Below are positions 1 to 6,303 of a stretch of 11,667 nt of DNA, in pieces; the first letter of the stretch is position 1; each line of letters opens with the position of its first letter. The notes under the pieces are model-generated. The model worked only from the letters and a program-made list of their open reading frames with translations, was not told the origin of the DNA and made no database searches. Source of the DNA: Fidelibacterota bacterium (GTDB lineage Bacteria; Fidelibacterota; Fidelibacteria; Fidelibacterales; Fidelibacteraceae); assembly GCA_030620575.1 (NCBI GenBank), contig JAUXEL010000042.1:1-11667 (forward strand), read 5' to 3'. A program made the translations under genes and the position numbers.

Positions 1-291
1 ACCATGAAAATCATGCAATGCGGGTTCAGCCATCATCACTGCGTGTCCGGTTCCCAACTGTTCAGCCTGTACAACAAAATCTACCTTACAATTCGCAAGT
101 TCAGCTTTCACCATTTCTTTTTTGTGACCAATTACCAATACGATCTTTGAACTGCCCGCTTTTTCTACCTGGGTTACAACCCGGGAAACCATAGTTTCAC
201 CTAAGACCTTGTGCAGAACCTTGGGTAAATCGGATTTCATACGAGTTCCTTTTCCGGCAGCTAAAATAATCGTGGCAAGAACAGATGACAT
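1..291 (-). CDS. glmU: GlmU, N-terminal uridylyltransferase part (partial, runs off left edge)
   Basis: Only the first 97 codons are in the window. The start is ATG at 291-289. The protein opens with MSSVLATIILAAGKGTRM and continues with KSDLPKVLH, the sugar-nucleotide pyrophosphorylase signature (L-A-A-G-x-G-T-R-M, then PK; residues about 10-27). Further on it has VQAEQLGTGHAV (around residue 76), the uridine/GlcNAc-1-P binding segment typical of GlmU. GlmU makes UDP-GlcNAc for peptidoglycan and LPS in the cytoplasm. The C-terminal acetyltransferase beta-helix would lie beyond the left edge, so a stand-alone uridylyltransferase cannot be excluded. The ATG directly abuts the panD stop (TAAATG), and a GGGAGA ribosome-binding site lies inside the end of panD, so translation is probably coupled to panD. 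Confidence 0.9.
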   Translation of the reverse strand, partial: MSSVLATIILAAGKGTRMKSDLPKVLHKVLGETMVSRVVTQVEKAGSSKIVLVIGHKKEMVKAELANCKVDFVVQAEQLGTGHAVMMAEPALHDFHG

Positions 292-654
292 TTATTCTCC
301 CGTTTTCTCAATAACTGTATTCGTTTCATCTAAAACAACAATAGTGGGTTTGTGTGTTTTGATCTCCTCAGGCTCCAAATCGGCATAGCTCATAATGATA
401 ATTCTGTCATTGAGTTGGGCAAGGCGCGCAGCAGCTCCGTTTAAACAAATATTCTTGTTTCCGCGTTGACCTTTGATCACATAGGTTTCAAAGCGGGTCC
501 CGTTATTGATGTTCGCTACCTGAACCTGTTCGAATTCCCCAATATCAGCTATTTCCATTAAATCTTCGGGAATGGAAATACTCCCGGTATAATTCAGATT
601 CGCTTCCGTGACAACGGCTCTGTGGATTTTTGAATGTAAAAAACGTTTTTTCAT
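292..654 (-). CDS. panD: Aspartate 1-decarboxylase (pyruvoyl enzyme)
   Basis: This 120-residue protein is the usual PanD length. It decarboxylates L-aspartate to beta-alanine, which PanC joins to pantoate. The self-cleavage site is intact: Y22-T23-G24-S25, where cleavage after Gly24 turns Ser25 into the pyruvoyl cofactor. Lys9, Arg54, Tyr58 and Asn72 fall at the positions known to be important in the E. coli enzyme, and an NGAAAR segment follows. The ATG at 654-652 is preceded closely by GGGGA. It sits 59 bp downstream of panC, with a possible own promoter in the gap, and glmU starts immediately after its stop. Maturation in some lineages needs a PanM/PanZ partner, and none is seen here. Confidence 0.97.
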   Translation of the reverse strand: MKKRFLHSKIHRAVVTEANLNYTGSISIPEDLMEIADIGEFEQVQVANINNGTRFETYVIKGQRGNKNICLNGAAARLAQLNDRIIIMSYADLEPEEIKTHKPTIVVLDETNTVIEKTGE

Positions 655-681
655 AATTCCCCGTCTGTTTTCTTATCTGAT

Positions 682-710
682 ATAATATGAAATAAAAGCT
701 ATTAATTCAA
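682..710 (-). promoter_or_regulatory. Possible promoter for panD-glmU in the panC-panD gap
   Basis: On the minus strand TTGAAT (710-705) is separated by 17 bases from TATTAT (687-682). This is a good match in sequence and spacing to a sigma-70-type -35/-10 pair, and it lies about 28 bp before the panD ATG. The gap is AT-rich, so chance matches are easy. FCB-group bacteria may also use a different promoter consensus. Confidence 0.35.
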
Positions 711-713
711 GAT

Positions 714-1562
714 TCAAGATGATTTTTTAATTAAAATATTATCTATAAGACGAACATTCCCAAAACGGACTGCAAGAGCTATTAAAAGATCGTTATTAAA
801 GTCTGTCATGGGTCCCAGATCGGGATATGACAGGGCTTCAATATATTCCAGGTCCGCATGTGCCACGGCCTGAATATCCTTTGTTGCCGCAGCAAGCACA
901 GAGCTAATACTCTCCCCTTTCAGGATACCGTCTTTTGCCCTAAACAGTACCTGTGATAAAATTACCGCGTTTTTTCGATCTTCAGGAGTCAAACGTATAT
1001 TGCGTGAACTCATAGCAAGTCCGTTAGGTTCCCGTACTATTGGCGCAATGCGAATTATTACATTCATATTGAGATCATCCACCATTTTTTGGATCACGGC
1101 AACCTGTTGCGCGTCTTTTTGTCCAAATACCGCAACATGCGGCTTGACAATATTGAATAATTTTGCAACTACTGTGCTAACACCCCGAAAATGCCCATCA
1201 CGGCTTGCACCGCATAGTACCTCGGTAACGGTTTCTACGTTAACCCATGTTAATTGTTTGTGTGGATACATTTCTTCTACCGAGGGATAAAATACAATAT
1301 CAACTCCCCGTTTCTCTGCGAGAAGTTCATCTCTTGCAATATCGCCGGGATAGCTGTTATAATCTTCGTTTGGACCAAATTGGGCAGGATTAACAAAAAT
1401 GGACAGTATCGTAATATCACTATCTCTTTTTGCTTCATCGATTAACGATAAATGGCCTTCATGCAGATACCCCATTGTGGGAATAAAGCCAATACGTCTG
1501 CCATCTAACCGCAATGCTTCAGCACGTGCCTGCATTGCAGAAACTGTGCTTATTCGTTCCAT
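714..1562 (-). CDS. panC: Pantothenate synthetase (pantoate--beta-alanine ligase)
   Basis: This 282-residue cytoplasmic enzyme joins pantoate and beta-alanine with ATP, through a pantoyl-adenylate, to make pantothenate. It belongs to the HIGH-type nucleotidyltransferases. TMGYLHEGHLSL (about residues 29-40) holds the two ATP-binding histidines. FVNPAQFGPNEDYNSYP (56-72) binds pantoate. RDGHFRGVST (121-130), GQKDAQQ (147-153) and the KMSKS-like MSSRN (184-188) complete the family set, so it looks fully functional. The ATG at 1562-1560 overlaps the panB stop by one base (TAATG). A strong GGAGGAG ribosome-binding site inside the 3' end of panB lies at the right distance. It is the middle gene of panB-panC-panD. 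Confidence 0.98.
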   Translation of the reverse strand: MERISTVSAMQARAEALRLDGRRIGFIPTMGYLHEGHLSLIDEAKRDSDITILSIFVNPAQFGPNEDYNSYPGDIARDELLAEKRGVDIVFYPSVEEMYPHKQLTWVNVETVTEVLCGASRDGHFRGVSTVVAKLFNIVKPHVAVFGQKDAQQVAVIQKMVDDLNMNVIIRIAPIVREPNGLAMSSRNIRLTPEDRKNAVILSQVLFRAKDGILKGESISSVLAAATKDIQAVAHADLEYIEALSYPDLGPMTDFNNDLLIALAVRFGNVRLIDNILIKKSS

Positions 1563-2356
1563 TAAAAACTCTCCTCCTCGTTAGGAAAGCGACTTTTTTT
1601 TACATCCGCCACGTAATTATTGATCGACGTTTTTATCTCCGCGGCCAATTGTGCGTATTGGCGAACAAATTTTGGTTTAAATTTTTCGTACATGCCCAGC
1701 ATATCCTGGGTTACAAGGATCTGCCCGTCTGTATCTACACCTGCACCGATACCAATGGTGGGTATCCACAGATCTTTGCTAATACTTTTAGCAAGTGCTG
1801 CCGGGATTTTTTCCAACACGATCGCAAAAACGCCTGCCTCCTGAAGCGCGAACGCATCGTTTTTCAATATTTCTGCTTCTGCAGCACTTTTACCCTGAGT
1901 TTTGAATCCACCGAACTGATTTACGCTCTGCGGTGTCAACCCCAAGTGTCCCATAACCGGGATACCGGCTTCCACACAGGCCTTCACCTGCTTAAGAATG
2001 CGTGTGCCACCCTCCATTTTGACCGCTTCCGCGCCCCCTTCTTTCATGAGGCGACCTGCATTTCTCAATGCCTCTTCGGCATTTACCTGATAGCTCATAA
2101 AGGGCATATCTGCTACGAGCAGTGATTCCTTTACAGTACGGCGAACTGATTTTGTGTGATATATCATCTCATCCATGGTAATCGGGATCGTGCTATCATG
2201 TCCGCCAAAGATCATACCGGCACTATCGCCAACCAATATTATATCAATGTCACTACTATCTAAAAATTCCGCAAAAAGGGCTTCATATGCTGTTAAAGCA
2301 GAGATCTTCTCATCCTTTTTTTTCATAGCTTGAATGGTTTTAATGGTCTTTTTCAT
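1562..2356 (-). CDS. panB: 3-methyl-2-oxobutanoate hydroxymethyltransferase
   Basis: PanB transfers a hydroxymethyl group from 5,10-methylene-THF to 2-oxoisovalerate, giving ketopantoate, the first committed step to pantothenate and CoA. With the start at ATG 2356-2354 the protein has 264 residues, the normal family length. Visible conserved elements are VGDSAGM (Asp44, metal), VADMPFMSY (Asp83, metal), VKMEGG (Lys113 and Glu115), GHLGLTPQ (135-142) and LEKIP (Glu182, catalytic base). A longer frame opens at 2386, but the shorter start is preferred. It begins at the family N-terminus (MKKTIKTI) and has AAGGA upstream, and the longer start would add ten non-conserved residues. The chosen start lies 17 bp inside mnmA. 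PanE (ketopantoate reductase) is not in the window. Confidence 0.97.
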   Translation of the reverse strand: MKKTIKTIQAMKKKDEKISALTAYEALFAEFLDSSDIDIILVGDSAGMIFGGHDSTIPITMDEMIYHTKSVRRTVKESLLVADMPFMSYQVNAEEALRNAGRLMKEGGAEAVKMEGGTRILKQVKACVEAGIPVMGHLGLTPQSVNQFGGFKTQGKSAAEAEILKNDAFALQEAGVFAIVLEKIPAALAKSISKDLWIPTIGIGAGVDTDGQILVTQDMLGMYEKFKPKFVRQYAQLAAEIKTSINNYVADVKKSRFPNEEESF

Positions 2357-3446
2357 TTCTTTTTCCTTCAGGCGCGTTTGATACAATGATCCCGCCGCCT
2401 ATTACTTCATCATTTTCGTAAAATACTGCCGACTGCCCCGGTGTTACGGCCTTTACCGGCTGTGAAAACAGGATATGGTAATTTCCGTTTTTCAGAGGTT
2501 CAATGCGGCATATTACCCCGCTATTGCCATATCGCACCTTGATCAAAGCATCTTTCATTTCATGTAATTCAGGAAAAGCGATCCAGTTCATTTCTGAAAC
2601 TATACATCCTATGTCCTCCATGTCCATGGCTTTTCCGATGACCACTGTATTGCTGTCCGGATGTATTTCCCGTACATAGACCGGTTCGCCCATCGCTAAT
2701 CCGAGTCCCTTCCGCTGTCCGATAGTAAAACGGTAATAACCATCATGCTGTCCGAGTATTTTTCCGTTTTTATCCGTAAAATTGCCTTTCTTGATCTTGT
2801 TCAAGCGCTCCGGAAAATAACTTTGCAAAAATTCCTTATAATCATTGTCGGGAATAAAACATACGTCCTGACTCTCAGCTTGATCGTCCTGCGGCAGTTT
2901 AAGTTTTTTCGCGATGGCACGGATCTGTGTTTTTGTGATATTTCCCAACGGAAATACCGTTCGGGAGAGCTGATCCTGTGTTAGTTTCCATAAAAAATAG
3001 GACTGATCTTTTACTGTATCCTTGCCTTTCAAGAGATGATAGCGACCGGCTCGCTTTTCAATCTTAGCATAATGCCCGGTGGCAACATGTTCAATGCCCT
3101 GCTCATCGGCAATACGCAAAAGGGCATCCCATTTGAGAAGATGATTGCATTGTACACAGGGATTGGGTGTATTTCCGTTTAGATACGCATCCGCGAAATA
3201 ATTGACCACACAGGTATCAAACTGCTGTGTGTAATCCGCGACAATGTGTTGAATACCAAAACGCTCACAGACGGCTTTTGCGCGTTCAATTACATGGTAT
3301 TGTTTGCTGTGATCTTTAATAAAATGATCCGCAAGCTGCAATGTGACGCCCAGAACTTCATAGCCCTTCTGCTGTAACAGATAGACAGCAACCGTGCTGT
3401 CAATACCTCCGCTCATGCCCACGATGATGTTGCGTTTCTTCTTCAT
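2340..3446 (-). CDS. mnmA: tRNA-specific 2-thiouridylase MnmA
   Basis: MnmA adds sulfur to U34 of Lys, Glu and Gln tRNAs, giving the s2 of mnm5s2U, through ATP adenylation and a persulfide. The 368-residue length is standard. The N-terminal PP-loop is clear (GMSGGIDS, about residues 10-17). NPCVQCN (95-101) carries Cys97, equivalent to the catalytic Cys102 of E. coli. ATGHYA (122-127) and ESQDVCFIPD (191-200, with Cys196 as the persulfide cysteine) are intact. GQRKGLGL and VYVREI mark the later central and beta-barrel part. The ATG at 3446 has no obvious ribosome-binding site. The 3' end overlaps panB by 17 bp, so mnmA is the likely first gene of the mnmA-panBCD-glmU run. A 420-bp spacer separates it from the fumarase genes. 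Confidence 0.97.
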   Translation of the reverse strand: MKKKRNIIVGMSGGIDSTVAVYLLQQKGYEVLGVTLQLADHFIKDHSKQYHVIERAKAVCERFGIQHIVADYTQQFDTCVVNYFADAYLNGNTPNPCVQCNHLLKWDALLRIADEQGIEHVATGHYAKIEKRAGRYHLLKGKDTVKDQSYFLWKLTQDQLSRTVFPLGNITKTQIRAIAKKLKLPQDDQAESQDVCFIPDNDYKEFLQSYFPERLNKIKKGNFTDKNGKILGQHDGYYRFTIGQRKGLGLAMGEPVYVREIHPDSNTVVIGKAMDMEDIGCIVSEMNWIAFPELHEMKDALIKVRYGNSGVICRIEPLKNGNYHILFSQPVKAVTPGQSAVFYENDEVIGGGIIVSNAPEGKRNEKDH

Positions 3447-3505
3447 GTTGAAAAGTACTAAGAATAATTAGATAAGGTAAGGAAATTTTTCATGAACTGT
3501 ATATG

Positions 3506-3724
3506 ATCTTGACTCAAGTTTTTTTGAAATTTTCAAGCATTTATTAAGCAAAATATGGAATATTAAACAAATCTAAGCTAAAAATCTTGGGGCAAGTTTT
3601 TTGAGAATATCCTTTATTTATGCGATTTTCAGTTTAAATAAGCCAAAATATGAGCAAATATGCCCGAAAAATCTTGAGGCAAATTTTTGCGAAGCAAGTT
3701 TTTGCGAAGCAAGTTTTTGCGAAA
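3506..3724. repeat. Cluster of small hairpin plus T-run repeats, including a 15-bp tandem repeat
   Basis: On the + strand five copies share the form of a 4-base stem, a 3-base loop, the complementary stem and then a T run. They are CTTG-ACT-CAAG+T7 (3508-3525), CTTG-GGG-CAAG+T6 (3586-3602), CTTG-AGG-CAAA+T5 (3673-3688), TTGC-GAA-GCAA+G+T5 (3687-3703) and the same again (3702-3718), followed by an incomplete copy. The last ones form a 15-bp tandem repeat (unit GCGAAGCAAGTTTTT, about 2.7 copies, 3684-3724). Copies two and three lie in a larger diverged duplication, since CAAAATATG occurs upstream of AAAAATCTTG in both (3549-3589 and 3644-3676). The stems are too short to be certain terminators. 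Confidence 0.65.
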
Positions 3725-3739
3725 TCATTTTCTTTATAC

Positions 3740-3788
3740 CACCCCCCTAATCCCCTCCTTAGAAAGAGGGGGGATAAAGGGAAGGTTG
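3740..3788. repeat. C/G-rich hairpin resembling a dispersed intergenic repeat
   Basis: CCCCTCCTT (3752-3760), loop AGA (3761-3763) and AAGAGGGG (3764-3771) fold into a stem with one bulged C. It is flanked by a further CCCCCC run (3742-3747) and by GGGATAAAGGG (3771-3781). Read on the minus strand it gives a peptide-like string IPPLSKEGIRG. I recognise this type of sequence as a widespread intergenic repeat seen across many unrelated bacteria rather than a coding sequence. It lies about 80-125 bp past the fumB stop and could also act in transcript termination or 3'-end protection. Confidence 0.5.
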
Positions 3789-3790
3789 AA

Positions 3791-3820
3791 CACATGCATC
3801 ATATCTATACGATCCATGTG
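3791..3820. terminator. 30-bp interrupted palindrome downstream of fumB
   Basis: CACATG (3791-3796) pairs with CATGTG (3815-3820), ATC (3798-3800) with GAT (3811-3813), and TAT (3802-3804) with ATA (3807-3809). There are two single-base mismatches and a CT centre, so the palindrome is symmetric over exactly 30 bp. It begins 46 bp beyond the fumB stop. In the direction of fum transcription it is not followed by a clean T-run. On the + strand it is followed by a T-rich stretch but has no gene before it. A 3'-end structure or a protein-binding operator are both possible. Confidence 0.4.
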
Positions 3821-3866
3821 ATTGTATTTTTCTTTTTCACACAAGGGATTTAATATGTAAAAATGT

Positions 3867-4445
3867 TTACTGATTTTGGTTTGCATTTTGTATGGATTTT
3901 TTTTCAATATCCTCATGGAGGGAATTCCCGTTTGCATCCATGGTGACAATTGCGGGAAAATCCTTGACCTGGAGTACCCACATTGCTTCAGGAACACCGA
4001 AAGCATCGAGTTGATAAACCGCTTTAACGGATTGGACGCTATTGGCATAGATGACCGCAGCGCCGCCGACAGCGCTGAGATACACAGCGCTGAAAGTCCG
4101 GAGGGCTTGGGCCGTCCGCTTCCCCATTCCGCCTTTTCCGATCACACAGCGAATACCATATTCTTGGATAATATTCGATTGATACCGTTCTTCCCGAATG
4201 GAAGTGGTCGGCCCGGCGGCGCGACATATCCATTTTTCGCCATCACGTACCATGATCGGACCACAGTGATAAATGGCACCGTCTTTCAGATACGGACGAA
4301 TGATATCAGACTTTTCTTCCATCATCCAGCGATGCGCCATATCGCGGCTTGTTACTATTATCCCGGAAATCAATACTTTATCACCCAGTTTTAATTTCCG
4401 GGTGTTTATCTTATTCATAGGTAATTGTATATGTTTGGTCTTCAT
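3867..4445 (-). CDS. fumB: Class I fumarate hydratase, beta subunit (C-terminal domain)
   Basis: This is the beta chain of the two-subunit Fe-S fumarase that interconverts fumarate and malate in the cytoplasm. It carries the swivelling domain that covers the active site formed with the alpha chain. Conserved segments are KLGDKVLISG, VTSRDMAHR, GAIYHCGPI, AAGPTTSIR, VIGKGGMG and DFPAIVTMDANGNSLH, in family order. The start is uncertain. The frame is open from a TTG at 4481 and has ATGs at 4463, 4445 and 4418, none with a clear ribosome-binding site. ATG 4445 is preferred because the resulting N-terminus (MKTKHIQLP) matches the usual family start, giving about 192 residues. L-tartrate dehydratase beta chains share this fold. 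The kor/fum context and the alpha partner immediately upstream favour fumarase. Confidence 0.92.
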   Translation of the reverse strand: MKTKHIQLPMNKINTRKLKLGDKVLISGIIVTSRDMAHRWMMEEKSDIIRPYLKDGAIYHCGPIMVRDGEKWICRAAGPTTSIREERYQSNIIQEYGIRCVIGKGGMGKRTAQALRTFSAVYLSAVGGAAVIYANSVQSVKAVYQLDAFGVPEAMWVLQVKDFPAIVTMDANGNSLHEDIEKKSIQNANQNQ

Positions 4446-4523
4446 TTCGATTTTTTTGTTCATTTTTAAATTAATTGACAAATTATAATAAATTTATCCG
4501 TTTTCGTTTTTTATTGTCTATTG

Positions 4524-4562
4524 CTTGTCCGGACCCGAAGAATCGGGACTACGGTGGACAAG
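4524..4562 (-). promoter_or_regulatory. Intercistronic hairpin between fumA and fumB
   Basis: CTTGTCC (4524-4530) and GGACAAG (4556-4562) form a perfect 7-bp outer stem. Inside it CCCGA (4534-4538) and TCGGG (4543-4547) form a second 5-bp stem with an AGAA loop. It begins just after the fumA stop, and the fumarase beta start lies roughly 80 bp further. There is no T-run directly after it on the transcribed strand, so a role in processing, stability or partial attenuation between the subunit genes is more likely than full termination. The element could also be a copy of a dispersed repeat. Confidence 0.5.
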
Positions 4563-4566
4563 TAAC

Positions 4567-5436
4567 TTATAATTTATAACTCATAACTTCCCTTCTGCAT
4601 GCCCAGCACATATAGGCAACAGAAACAAAATAGGAAGCCGGAATCCGGTGAACCATGCCAATTTTAACCCCTAATACCGTGGTTTTTCCGCCCAGCCCCA
4701 TAGGTCCGATTTCCAGTTTATTCAATTGCGCCAGCAGGGATTTTTCCAGTTTATCCAATTCGGGATACTCATTTTCATCCTCAAGCAGCCGGAATAATTG
4801 TTTTTTAGCTGATTGCATACCGGTAACCCGGTCGCCACCGATACCCACGCCAATTATTCCCGGTGCACAGCCGTTTCCCTGAGCTTTGATAACCGCATCA
4901 ATGACACAAACAGCCACACCGTTCAAATCGCGACCGGCAGATAATTTGGCATCCGGTAAACTGTACTGGATTGACATATTTTCACTGCCTCCGCCTTTGA
5001 GCATGCAAGCGACCTGAATTTCAGGTTTATCCCATTCCATAAAATGAAAACAGGGGATCATAATTCCGAGATTATTTCCGGAATTTTTATTTGTCAGAGG
5101 ATTAACCGCGTTGGGGCGCAAAAAACCGTCTGCCGTGGCCTGAACCACTGCATCTTGAATACAGCGTGTAATGATCCGGGTTGATATTCCGCAAGGATAA
5201 TGCACATAAAACACCGGTAATCCGGTATCTTGACAAAGCGGCTGCTGCTGTTTGCGGGCAACATCTACATTTTTTAAAATTGTATCTAAAACAGAATATG
5301 CTACATTATCAGAAGCTTCGAGTGCTCTTGCGGATACCAGGGCACGCTCAATATCTTCAGGTAAAATACATGCAGTTTGCTGAATTAAATCGGCAACTTG
5401 TTGCGTAAATTCCTGTTCATGTAAGGTATAGTTCAT
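4567..5436 (-). CDS. fumA: Class I fumarate hydratase, alpha subunit (Fe-S catalytic domain)
   Basis: This 289-residue alpha chain holds the [4Fe-4S] cluster of the oxygen-sensitive fumarase. Signature segments are PLCQDTG (about residues 66-72, Cys68 as first cluster ligand), KGGGSEN (147-153), GNGCAPGIIGVGIGG (187-201, Cys190 as second ligand) and IPASYFVSVAYMCWACRR near the C-terminus. The third ligand there is probably Cys277, with Cys280 beside it. The length fits a stand-alone alpha chain, with the beta chain encoded next. The ATG at 5436 begins 3 bp after the korB stop, with only a weak ribosome-binding site, which implies translational coupling to korB. The alternative L-tartrate dehydratase alpha chain is less likely beside a 2-oxoglutarate oxidoreductase. 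Confidence 0.93.
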   Translation of the reverse strand: MNYTLHEQEFTQQVADLIQQTACILPEDIERALVSARALEASDNVAYSVLDTILKNVDVARKQQQPLCQDTGLPVFYVHYPCGISTRIITRCIQDAVVQATADGFLRPNAVNPLTNKNSGNNLGIMIPCFHFMEWDKPEIQVACMLKGGGSENMSIQYSLPDAKLSAGRDLNGVAVCVIDAVIKAQGNGCAPGIIGVGIGGDRVTGMQSAKKQLFRLLEDENEYPELDKLEKSLLAQLNKLEIGPMGLGGKTTVLGVKIGMVHRIPASYFVSVAYMCWACRREVMSYKL

Positions 5437-5439
5437 TTT

Positions 5440-6303
5440 TTATGGTTGAAATTGCTCCAACAGTTTATCTATTTGAGCAATACCGTTTGAAGCAGCCTTT
5501 GCTTTGGCTGTCACTTTATCCATAACAATTTCATAATAGGTCGGGCGGCGCTTTTTATAAATTACACCCAAAGCGAAATGCTCTTCGTTATTGGCAATAT
5601 CAAAAGCCTTTAATTCATCTTCAATATCGTGGACCCCGTCTAAATAAGTTACTTTATCACGAATAATTTTAAACTGGTCTTTTCCACGAAATGTCACACA
5701 GGGTGATAATATTTCAACAAATGAAAAACCGGGATGTTGAATTGCTTCTACGATCATTTTCTGCACATGCTTGGGATCACCGGCAAAAGTACGGGCAACA
5801 AACGATGCCTTATAAGCGATCAGCATACGGACCGGGTTAAAGGTCATTCCCATATTCCCGTAATAGGTCGTTTTTGTTCGTACTCCGAGAGGAGTCGTCG
5901 GAGATGCCTGTCCTTTAGTCAGACCGTAAATATTGTTGTCCATTACAATATAGGTAATGTCGATATTTTTTCGTGCTGCGTGCCCAATATGGCCCGCACC
6001 AATAGAAAATCCGTCACCGTCACCTCCGACAGCAATCACCGTGGCTTCCGGATGGCTCATCTTCACACCGGTCGCAAAAGGTAATACCCGGCCATGAATA
6101 CCATTAAAGGTGTATGCATTTATATATCCCGGAAGACGGCTTGAACATCCGATGCCCGAACAAACGGCAGTATTCTCTGGCTGCAGTTGTAATTCTTCAA
6201 ATGCTTTATAAATAGCACTTAAAACCCCAAAATTGCCACATCCAGGGCACCAAATAGGTTTTAAATTGCTTTTATAATCTGTTGATTTCAGGGCTTCGCT
6301 CAT
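5440..6303 (-). CDS. korB: 2-oxoglutarate:ferredoxin oxidoreductase, beta (TPP) subunit
   Basis: This beta subunit of the CoA-dependent 2-oxoacid:ferredoxin oxidoreductase binds thiamine diphosphate and a 4Fe-4S cluster and works with the KorA chain. IWCPGCGNFG (residues 17-26) and CSGIGCSS (48-55) supply candidate cluster cysteines together with Cys202. GGDGDGFSIG (93-102) with MDNNIYGLTKGQASPTT (121-137) is the TPP/Mg motif. The start is reassigned: the frame is open to 6327, but ATG 6303-6301 has GGAGG seven bases upstream, overlaps the korA stop as ATGA and gives the normal N-terminus (MSEALK, 287 residues). The substrate is inferred to be 2-oxoglutarate from the family and the adjacent fumarase. 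Pyruvate or branched-chain 2-oxoacids cannot be excluded from sequence alone. Confidence 0.93.
   Translation of the reverse strand: MSEALKSTDYKSNLKPIWCPGCGNFGVLSAIYKAFEELQLQPENTAVCSGIGCSSRLPGYINAYTFNGIHGRVLPFATGVKMSHPEATVIAVGGDGDGFSIGAGHIGHAARKNIDITYIVMDNNIYGLTKGQASPTTPLGVRTKTTYYGNMGMTFNPVRMLIAYKASFVARTFAGDPKHVQKMIVEAIQHPGFSFVEILSPCVTFRGKDQFKIIRDKVTYLDGVHDIEDELKAFDIANNEEHFALGVIYKKRRPTYYEIVMDKVTAKAKAASNGIAQIDKLLEQFQP

Larger units (their letters stand above)
3447..3866. other. 420-bp non-coding spacer between fumB and mnmA
   Basis: I see no credible gene here. The short open frames that cross it, such as the + strand frame around 3650-3853, read through repeats and the C-rich hairpin and have no family features. 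The region holds, from right to left, a 30-bp interrupted palindrome, a C/G-rich hairpin and a group of small hairpin/T-run repeats, each listed separately. It probably ends the fumarase transcript and contains the mnmA promoter, but I could not pick out a convincing -35/-10 pair for mnmA. Confidence 0.6.

Noticed and set aside
1514..2125. 203-codon + strand open frame opposite panB/panC
   Set aside because: It is fully antisense to the conserved panB and panC genes and shows no domain features, so it is a shadow frame.
3506..3724. Possible CRISPR array
   Set aside because: The repeats are only about 15 bp, two are directly abutting with no unique spacers, and no cas genes are present.
3650..3853. 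67-codon + strand frame in the fumB-mnmA spacer, including a repeated FAKQV string
   Set aside because: The repeat string is just the translation of the 15-bp tandem DNA repeat, and the rest reads through the C-rich hairpin. No ribosome-binding site or family is seen.
3734..4048. 104-codon minus-strand frame overlapping the fumB 3' end
   Set aside because: It is out of frame with the conserved fumarase beta chain. The IPPLSKEG ending comes from the intergenic repeat.
3876..4394. 172-codon + strand frame opposite fumB
   Set aside because: It is antisense to a clearly conserved gene and has no recognisable protein features.
4475..4505. TTGACA on the + strand upstream of fumB
   Set aside because: There is no suitable -10 box at 16-18 bp and no + strand gene to serve.
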